Shown: positions 1 through 3,921 of the stretch, piece by piece
Position numbering within the stretch: position 1 is the first letter of the stretch
Layout: the number at the start of each line of letters is the position of its first letter
Origin: Solobacterium sp.
GTDB lineage: Bacteria; Bacillota_I; Bacilli_A; Erysipelotrichales; Erysipelotrichaceae
DNA length: 5,638 bases
Assembly (NCBI GenBank): GCA_017536845.1
Contig: JAFWCP010000146.1
Location: forward strand, 1 to 5,638
Reading direction: 5' to 3'
Position numbers and translations under genes: made by a program
Notes under the pieces: generated by a model
Databases searched by the model: none
Told to the model about the DNA's origin: nothing
What the model saw: the letters and a program-made list of their open reading frames with translations, nothing else

Positions 1-270
1 GATCTGGGCATTGCCATCTGCGGCACCGGCATCGGCATCAGCCTGGCCTGCAACAAGGTCAAGGGCATCCGTGCCGCGACCTGCTCGGAACCCTACAGCG
101 CCAAGTATTCGCGCCTGCACAACAATGCCAACGTGCTGACCTTCGGCGCCCGCGTCGTCGGTGAAGAACTGGCAAAGATGATCGTGGATGCCTTCGTTGA
201 AACCGAATTCGAAGGCGGCAGACACGCAAGACGTGTCGGCATGATCATGGATATCGAAGCAAGACAATAA
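1..270 (+). CDS. rpiB: Ribose-5-phosphate isomerase B, C-terminal part (5' end outside window)
   Basis: This enzyme interconverts ribose-5-phosphate and ribulose-5-phosphate in the cytosolic non-oxidative pentose phosphate pathway. Frame 1 is open from the first base to TAA at 268-270 and gives 89 residues. The RpiB/LacAB family usually has about 145-150, so roughly the first 55-60 residues are missing. Visible family signatures are CGTGIG at residues 7-12 (its Cys is the position of the catalytic Cys in the E. coli enzyme), the RLHNNANVL block at 38-46 with the active-site His at 40, GARVVG at 49-54, and the terminal FEGGRHARRV block at 70-79, whose arginines bind phosphate in the family. 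The GGRH..RV ending favours RpiB over the galactose-6-phosphate isomerase subunits LacA and LacB. The gene is followed after 7 bases by an intrinsic terminator, so it is the last gene of its transcript. The family call is firm; substrate preference within the family is inferred. Confidence 0.93.
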   Translation, partial: DLGIAICGTGIGISLACNKVKGIRAATCSEPYSAKYSRLHNNANVLTFGARVVGEELAKMIVDAFVETEFEGGRHARRVGMIMDIEARQ

Positions 271-277
271 CATGAAT

Positions 278-305
278 AAGAGGATCCTGAAGCCGGATCC
301 TTTTT
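278..305 (+). terminator. Intrinsic terminator of rpiB
   Basis: AGGATCC (281-287) pairs with GGATCCT (295-301) around a 7-base loop, and the stem extends with A-T and G-T pairs at its base. The right arm runs directly into a T tract (301-305). It begins only a few bases after the rpiB stop codon. Confidence 0.9.
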
Positions 306-426
306 CTCTGCCTTTGTATGCAAATGTAAGGCTGACCTGTGTATCTGATGCCCTTGCAGCATCCTATGGCTGATCGACCCTGGCTTTTGACTGCTGAAGG
401 CCTTCGTCCGGCCCTGAACCTGATCG

Positions 427-455
427 TTCACAATTCATTCAACATGGTGTATGAT
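427..455 (+). promoter_or_regulatory. Candidate sigma-A promoter pointing right into the intergenic inverted repeats
   Basis: TTCACA (427-432) matches the TTGACA -35 consensus at 5 of 6 positions. TATGAT (450-455) matches the TATAAT -10 consensus at 5 of 6. The spacer is exactly 17 bases. The expected start is near 461-463. No annotated + strand gene lies downstream until luxS at 1831, so a transcript would cover the inverted repeats and then run antisense into the 3' end of the carboxypeptidase gene. The match is seen directly; activity is inferred. Confidence 0.42.
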
Positions 456-474
456 ACCCGTTTCAATATGACAG

Positions 475-503
475 ACAGGCTCAGAACTCTTTCGGAAGCC
501 TGT
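475..503. repeat. Inverted repeat ACAGGCT / AGCCTGT
   Basis: ACAGGCT (475-481) and AGCCTGT (497-503) form a perfect 7-bp stem around a 15-base loop. The right arm, extended as AGCCTGTTT (497-505), recurs as an exact direct copy at 557-565, so the left arm could pair with either copy. In addition CTGTTTCAAA (500-509) is a perfect 10-bp complement of TTTGAAACAG (549-558), which would enclose the whole terminator stem. These pairings are mutually exclusive, so alternative folds are possible. Confidence 0.6.
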
Positions 504-506
504 TTC

Positions 507-560
507 AAAAAGAAAAGGCTGATCAAAGCCCGGTTTTGAACCGGGGACTTTGAAACAGCC
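507..560 (-). terminator. Strong intrinsic terminator of the carboxypeptidase gene
   Basis: Read on the - strand, a long stem is followed by the tract TTTTCTTTTT (516 down to 507). The stem is made of GGCTG/CAGCC (517-521 with 556-560), TCAAAG/CTTTGA (523-528 with 548-553) and CCCGGTT/AACCGGG (529-535 with 539-545), with small internal bulges and a 3-base loop. It starts 8 bases after the TGA stop of the carboxypeptidase gene. In the + direction the hairpin is equally stable, but the following TGTTTATG tract is poor, so termination there would be weak. Confidence 0.9.
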
Positions 561-568
561 TGTTTATG

Positions 569-1744
569 TCAGTTCTGATACGCGTCTTCAATGCGCAGGA
601 TCACCCGCTTCTTCCAATAGGAATCACGGGGCACTTCGACGTGGATGTCCTGTCTGCTGACAAGGGATTCACCAAGATAAATCTCATACGTCCCGTCCAG
701 CTGGCGGGGACGCCAGGAGGCTTCGGCTTCCTGCGGCAGGTCAAGGTATTCCGTGAATTCCGTACCGATGGGCAGATACATGGCGGTACTGTGGTCGCTG
801 AGCACTTTTACAACCGTATCGGCAGATCTGGCCATATGCACCGAATGGGAATAGATTTCCTGTCCCTCTTCGACAAGGGATGTGTACTGCCAGTCCCTCA
901 GCTTCCTCAGGATGCGGGAAACATCTTCCATATGGGTAGGCAGCTCATAGGCGGTATCCGCATGGGCTGTCACAAGCAGCAGCTTCATACCGTTGACTTC
1001 CGCCCAGCCGCAGAAGCAGTGGCCGGCCGAGCCGGTATAACCGGTCTTGCCGCCGATCAGCCCGTCTGCGTCAATGCGGTAGCGGGAGATGGCTGTCCAG
1101 TAGGTGGAGTACATCGCCAGCCCGTCCGGATGGGCGGCCAGAGGCTCGGTGACGTAGCTTCTTGTCGAAAAGATCTCCCGGAAGGTATCGTTCTGCAGGC
1201 AGTAATGCAGAAGGACGGCCAGATCGCTGCACGTGGTCAGATGGTCGGGATCGGTGATGCCGGTGACATTGACGAAATGCGTGTCATACATGCCAAGCTC
1301 CTGTGCCTTGCTGTTCATCATGCCGACATAGGCATCGATGGAGCCGGCCACCCGCAGGGCCAGGGCCCGGCAGGCATCCGCCCCCGAGGGCAGGGCCACC
1401 CCGTACAGCAGGTCACGCACGGTCGGGTTTTCATACATCGAGAAACCGGCAACCGAGGCATTTTCCTCCACGAGCGTTTCAAAGACCTGCGGCGTCATCG
1501 GGATCCGCTCTTCCAGATCCGGCAGGGCCTCAATGGCAACGATGGCCGTCATGACCTTGGTCATGGATGCCGGATGCATGCGCACATTCGCATTCTTTGC
1601 GGCCAGCACTTCGCCGGTATCTTCGCCGATGACAAGGGCATAGGTGCTCACCAGGTCGCTCAGATCAATTTCCTCCGCATGCACCGGGAGAAAGCACACC
1701 AGGCACAGCAGTATGGCAGACAGTATTTTCCTTATTCTTTTCAT
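569..1744 (-). CDS. Secreted D-alanyl-D-alanine carboxypeptidase (peptidase S11, low-molecular-weight penicillin-binding protein)
   Basis: The protein has 391 residues. It should remove the terminal D-Ala from peptidoglycan pentapeptides outside the membrane and so limit cross-linking. Residues 1-23 look like a signal peptide: a basic start, a hydrophobic core, and a likely cut after VHA. The catalytic SxxK is SMTK at 60-63 (nucleophile Ser60, Lys63). The second motif is SGAD at 120-123, where the family usually has SGN, so its Asn is replaced by Ala. The third motif is KTG at 233-235. A C-terminal beta domain of the PBP5 type covers roughly 296-375. It ends in a basic, partly amphipathic tail that may touch the membrane, and there is no C-terminal transmembrane segment. 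The start is fixed by the signal peptide, although no Shine-Dalgarno sequence precedes it. It is a single-gene unit with its own promoter and terminator. I cannot tell dacA from dacF paralogues, so no symbol is given. Confidence 0.93.
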   Translation of the reverse strand: MKRIRKILSAILLCLVCFLPVHAEEIDLSDLVSTYALVIGEDTGEVLAAKNANVRMHPASMTKVMTAIVAIEALPDLEERIPMTPQVFETLVEENASVAGFSMYENPTVRDLLYGVALPSGADACRALALRVAGSIDAYVGMMNSKAQELGMYDTHFVNVTGITDPDHLTTCSDLAVLLHYCLQNDTFREIFSTRSYVTEPLAAHPDGLAMYSTYWTAISRYRIDADGLIGGKTGYTGSAGHCFCGWAEVNGMKLLLVTAHADTAYELPTHMEDVSRILRKLRDWQYTSLVEEGQEIYSHSVHMARSADTVVKVLSDHSTAMYLPIGTEFTEYLDLPQEAEASWRPRQLDGTYEIYLGESLVSRQDIHVEVPRDSYWKKRVILRIEDAYQN

Positions 1745-1754
1745 AACGTTGTTT

Positions 1755-1763
1755 ATTATACCA
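1755..1763 (-). promoter_or_regulatory. Extended -10 promoter of the carboxypeptidase gene
   Basis: On the - strand the sequence reads TGG-TATAAT, a perfect -10 box (1755-1760) with a TGn extension (1761-1763). No good -35 lies 16-18 bases upstream, which extended -10 promoters tolerate. Only 10 bases separate the box from the ATG at 1744, so transcription should start about 3-6 bases before it. With no Shine-Dalgarno sequence in that space, the mRNA would be nearly leaderless. Confidence 0.65.
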
Positions 1764-1830
1764 TCAGACAGCGAAAACGGCTTTTCATTTCAGGACGGTT
1801 CTGATACTCTGTTGCCGGAGGTAATCTCAA

Positions 1831-2310
1831 ATGGAGAAAATTGCAAGCTTTCTTGTCAACCATCTCGTTCTGGAACCGGGCATCTACGTATCCCGCAAGG
1901 ACCGTTTCAATGATACGGTGATCACAACCTTTGACATCCGTCTGACTGCCCCGAATAAGGAACCGGTCATGAATACGGCTGAAGTGCATACCATCGAGCA
2001 TCTTGGCGCAACATACTTACGCAATGAAGAAAACTGGAAGGACAGAGTTGTCTACTTCGGACCGATGGGCTGTCGGACGGGGTTCTATGTCCTGCTGGAA
2101 GGGGATCTGGAATCCAAAGACATCGTCAGCCTGATGAAGGAGATGTTTGTCTTTATCCGCGACTTTGAAGGCGAGATCCCCGGTGCTGCTGCCCGTGACT
2201 GCGGCAATTACCTGGATCAGAACCTGGCCATGGCCAGATGGCATGCCGACCGCTTCCTGAAGAACACGCTGGAAGGAATTGACGAAAGGCATCTGGTGTA
2301 CAGCGCATGA
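1831..2310 (+). CDS. luxS: S-ribosylhomocysteine lyase (LuxS, AI-2 synthase)
   Basis: LuxS is a cytosolic metalloenzyme that splits S-ribosylhomocysteine into homocysteine and 4,5-dihydroxy-2,3-pentanedione, which cyclises to the AI-2 signal. The 159 residues match the usual family length. The metal site is visible as HTIEH at 53-57 (ligands His53 and His57, with Glu56 the family's general base) plus Cys124 in the DCGNYLDQNL block. The catalytic Cys81 lies in GPMGCRTGFY at 77-86. The ATG has an excellent GGAGGT (1817-1822) 8 bases upstream. The gene is divergent from the carboxypeptidase gene across 86 bases. Its promoter is not obvious; GATACT (1803-1808) is a weak -10 candidate without a -35. 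Its stop overlaps the start of mtnN, which supplies its substrate. All key residues are present, so it should be active. Confidence 0.98.
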   Translation: MEKIASFLVNHLVLEPGIYVSRKDRFNDTVITTFDIRLTAPNKEPVMNTAEVHTIEHLGATYLRNEENWKDRVVYFGPMGCRTGFYVLLEGDLESKDIVSLMKEMFVFIRDFEGEIPGAAARDCGNYLDQNLAMARWHADRFLKNTLEGIDERHLVYSA

Positions 2311-3014
2311 GGATCGGGATCATCGGTGCCATGGATGTGGAAGTGGCACAGCTTCTGGAAGCGATGGACATCAAAAAGGAAGAAACTCTTTTCGGCATGC
2401 GCTTTGCCAAGGGCGTGCTGTCAGACGCTGACGCGGTTGTTGTCAGGTGCGGGGTAGGCAAGGTGAATGCCGCCGTCTGCGCTGCCGTGCTGTGTGGGCA
2501 TTATCACTGTGACCTGGTGATCAACACCGGCGTGGCCGGTGCCCTGAACCCGGATCTGAAGATCGGCGATTTCCTGCTTTCCCTGGATGCTGTCCAGCAT
2601 GATGTCGATGCCAGCATCTTCGGCTATGAAAAGGGCGAAGTGCCTTCTTCCGGCATGCGCTTTTTCAAGGCTGATGAAAGGCTGGCCGATCTTGCGGAAA
2701 AGGTCATTGAAGACTTCGGCGGCCGTTCCATCAAAGGCCGGGTGGCTTCGGGCGACCAGTTTATTGCCGAAAAGGCGAAGAAGGACTGGATTCGTGAAAC
2801 CTTTGCGGCCGACTGCTGCGAAATGGAAGGGGCCGCCATTGCCCAGGCCTGCACACTGGCAGAAGTGCCGTTCCTGATCGTACGGGCGATCTCTGACCAG
2901 GCTGATGAAAGTGTCTCCATCTCCTATGATGTCTTTGAAAAATCCGCCGCAAGGCAGTGCGCTTTGCTCACTGTGGAAATTCTTAAGAAATTCAAGGGCA
3001 GAACAGCGTTATAA
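2307..3014 (+). CDS. mtnN: 5'-methylthioadenosine/S-adenosylhomocysteine nucleosidase
   Basis: This cytosolic enzyme (also called Pfs or MTAN) removes adenine from S-adenosylhomocysteine and methylthioadenosine. It relieves product inhibition of methyltransferases and makes S-ribosylhomocysteine for LuxS. The 235 residues are a normal full length. The N-terminal MRIGIIGAMDVE contains Glu12. The NTGVAG stretch at 73-78, SGDQFI at 148-153 and the EMEG block at 172-175 (Glu174) are typical, and AISDQAD at 194-200 holds the catalytic Asp197. These positions match the E. coli numbering. Its ATG overlaps the luxS TGA as ATGA, and there is no strong Shine-Dalgarno sequence just before it, so it is probably translated by termination-reinitiation after luxS. 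This coupling ties production of the substrate-forming and substrate-using enzymes together. Confidence 0.97.
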   Translation: MRIGIIGAMDVEVAQLLEAMDIKKEETLFGMRFAKGVLSDADAVVVRCGVGKVNAAVCAAVLCGHYHCDLVINTGVAGALNPDLKIGDFLLSLDAVQHDVDASIFGYEKGEVPSSGMRFFKADERLADLAEKVIEDFGGRSIKGRVASGDQFIAEKAKKDWIRETFAADCCEMEGAAIAQACTLAEVPFLIVRAISDQADESVSISYDVFEKSAARQCALLTVEILKKFKGRTAL

Positions 3015-3040
3015 TAAATGACGTTTACGGAGGTAAAGAA

Positions 3041-3394
3041 ATGAAGAGATTTACAGCATTCGCGCTCAGCGCTCTGCTGCTGGCTGGCTGCTCGGGCACA
3101 CCCGCATCCACCGGCACAGCCGGCATCTACAAGGCCGGCACCTATTCCGGCACCGGCGCCGGCAAGAACGGCGATGTCGTTGTGGAAGTCACCGTTTCCG
3201 ATACGGCCATCACATCCGTTGTCGTCAAGGAACATCAGGAAACCGACGGCATTGCGGATCCGGCACTGGAAACCCTGCCTGATGCCATCGTCAAGGCAAA
3301 CGGCACCGAAGTTGATACTGTCGCGAGTGCTACCGTCACTTCGGAAGCGATCATCGCAGCAGTCAACGCTGCTCTTGAACAGGCAAAGAAGTAA
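3041..3394 (+). CDS. FMN-binding domain lipoprotein, probably flavinylated
   Basis: This is a 117-residue surface lipoprotein. Residues 1-16 form a lipoprotein signal peptide ending in LLLAGC, with the lipidated Cys at 17. A Ser/Thr/Gly/Ala-rich spacer follows to about residue 30, and then a single small FMN-binding domain (PF04205 type) from about GTYSGTG (33-39) to the end. The segment VDTVASATVTS (91-101) corresponds to the family's D-x-x-(S/T)-G-A-T signature, where ApbE flavin transferase attaches FMN to the Thr (here Thr98). The usual Gly is Ser in this protein. Such proteins carry electrons outside the membrane, for example in extracellular electron transfer or reductase systems; the partner here is unknown and no apbE is in the window. 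It lies 26 bases after mtnN with GGAGGT (3029-3034) 6 bases before the ATG, and is the last gene of the operon. The domain call is good; covalent flavin is inferred. Confidence 0.85.
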   Translation: MKRFTAFALSALLLAGCSGTPASTGTAGIYKAGTYSGTGAGKNGDVVVEVTVSDTAITSVVVKEHQETDGIADPALETLPDAIVKANGTEVDTVASATVTSEAIIAAVNAALEQAKK

Positions 3395-3432
3395 AAAGAA
3401 TACCCGAGGCGTAAATGCTTCGGGTATTTTTT
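3395..3432. terminator. Bidirectional intrinsic terminator between the luxS operon and ppiB
   Basis: AATACCCGAGGC (3399-3410) pairs with GCTTCGGGTATT (3417-3428) around a 6-base loop, with one G-T pair. On the + strand the stem ends in a T run to 3432. On the - strand it is followed by TTCTTTTTAC, another T-rich tract. It begins right after the lipoprotein stop (3394) and just downstream of the ppiB stop (3436), so it serves both convergent units. Confidence 0.92.
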
Positions 3433-3435
3433 CAC

Positions 3436-3906
3436 TTATTCTTCGTAAACCCTTTTCATGACCACCGGGTCATACGGCATGTCAAGAAAGTCTTTCGGGG
3501 TGGCTGCGATTTCATCCACAACATCCATTCCGTCGACGACCCTGCCGAAGGCAGCATAGCTGCCGTCCAGATGGGGCGCGTCAGCCAGGACGATGAAGAA
3601 CTGCGACGATGCGGAGTTGGGGTCCGTGGCTCTTGCCATGGAGACCACGCCGCGGGTGTGCTTCAGGTTGTTATTGAAGCCGTTGGCTTTGAATTCGCCG
3701 ACAATTTTTTCTTTGGAGCCGCCGGTGCCGTTGCCTTTCGGGTCACCGCCCTGAATCACAAAGCGAGGAACGATGCGGTGGAAGGTAAGGCCGTCATAGA
3801 ACCCTTCATTGACGAGCTTGCGGAAGTTGGCGACGGTTTTCGGTGCTGCTTTCTCATCCAGTTCAAGGGTGATGCGGCCGCCGTTGTTCATTTCGATGAT
3901 GATCAT
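3436..3906 (-). CDS. ppiB: Cyclophilin-type peptidyl-prolyl cis-trans isomerase
   Basis: This enzyme speeds rotation of Xaa-Pro peptide bonds during protein folding. The 156 residues form one cyclophilin domain without a signal peptide, so it should be cytosolic. The active-site run FHRIVPRFVIQGGD (42-55) holds Arg44, Phe49 and Gln52, the counterparts of Arg55, Phe60 and Gln63 in human cyclophilin A. MARATDPNSASSQFFI (90-105) and the LDGSYAAFG turn (113-121) are also typical. The cyclosporin-contact Trp of human cyclophilin A is replaced by His112, as in many bacterial forms. An AGGAGG lies 9 bases before the ATG and overlaps the end of glgP, 13 bases upstream, so ppiB is the last gene of a glgP-ppiB operon. 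A functional link to glycogen metabolism is not implied; the pairing may simply be positional. Confidence 0.95.
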   Translation of the reverse strand: MIIIEMNNGGRITLELDEKAAPKTVANFRKLVNEGFYDGLTFHRIVPRFVIQGGDPKGNGTGGSKEKIVGEFKANGFNNNLKHTRGVVSMARATDPNSASSQFFIVLADAPHLDGSYAAFGRVVDGMDVVDEIAATPKDFLDMPYDPVVMKRVYEE

Positions 3907-3915
3907 GACTGATTT

Positions 3916-3921
3916 CCTCCT
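3916..3921 (-). promoter_or_regulatory. ppiB ribosome binding site overlapping the glgP stop codon
   Basis: On the - strand the glgP stop and this site merge as TAGGAGG: the TAG stop (3922-3920) shares two bases with the AGGAGG Shine-Dalgarno sequence. The ppiB ATG follows 9 bases later. Ribosomes finishing glgP sit on the ppiB start region, which suggests translational coupling. Confidence 0.85.

Larger units (their letters stand above)
306..506. other. Non-coding intergenic stretch between convergent rpiB and the carboxypeptidase gene
   Basis: About 200 bases lie between the two flanking terminators and hold no convincing protein gene. The + frame opening at a GTG at 339 could give 66 residues, but it has no good ribosome binding site, resembles no family I know, and runs through the terminator hairpin of the opposite gene. 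Two things stand out: a promoter-like pair at 427-455 pointing right, and an inverted repeat at 475-503. A weak GGCC/GGCC hairpin (399-413) is also present and probably means nothing. No tRNA-like cloverleaf or riboswitch core was recognised. Confidence 0.6.

Noticed and set aside
93..431. - strand 112-codon frame across the rpiB end and terminator
   Set aside because: It overlaps conserved RpiB coding sequence on the other strand and spans the rpiB terminator. No family resemblance was seen.
339..539. 66-codon + strand frame in the intergenic region
   Set aside because: It has a GTG start, no convincing Shine-Dalgarno sequence, no recognisable family, and it runs through the opposite terminator. 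Only the last 23 codons, after the candidate promoter, are kept, as a low-interest observation.
1680..1710. Possible lipobox in the carboxypeptidase signal peptide (cysteines at residues 14 and 17)
   Set aside because: The residue before each Cys is bulky (Leu or Val) rather than Gly, Ala or Ser, so it does not fit a lipoprotein cleavage site. The VHA site at 21-23 fits ordinary signal peptidase better.
566..1804. Long + strand open frame of 412 codons opposite the carboxypeptidase gene
   Set aside because: It is the mirror of a clear S11 gene with all catalytic motifs on the other strand. Its product resembles no family I know, is rich in Gly, His and Arg in the way antisense frames of GC-rich genes are, and its start has no ribosome binding site.
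1745..1830. Riboswitch or clear luxS promoter in the divergent gap
   Set aside because: The 86 bases are too short and lack a recognisable SAM or SAH riboswitch fold. The only -10 candidate for luxS (GATACT at 1803-1808) has no matching -35 and sits very close to the ribosome binding site, so I do not annotate it as a promoter.
3415..3912. + strand open frame of 165 codons opposite ppiB
   Set aside because: It starts inside the bidirectional terminator and mirrors the cyclophilin gene almost exactly, so it is a shadow frame.
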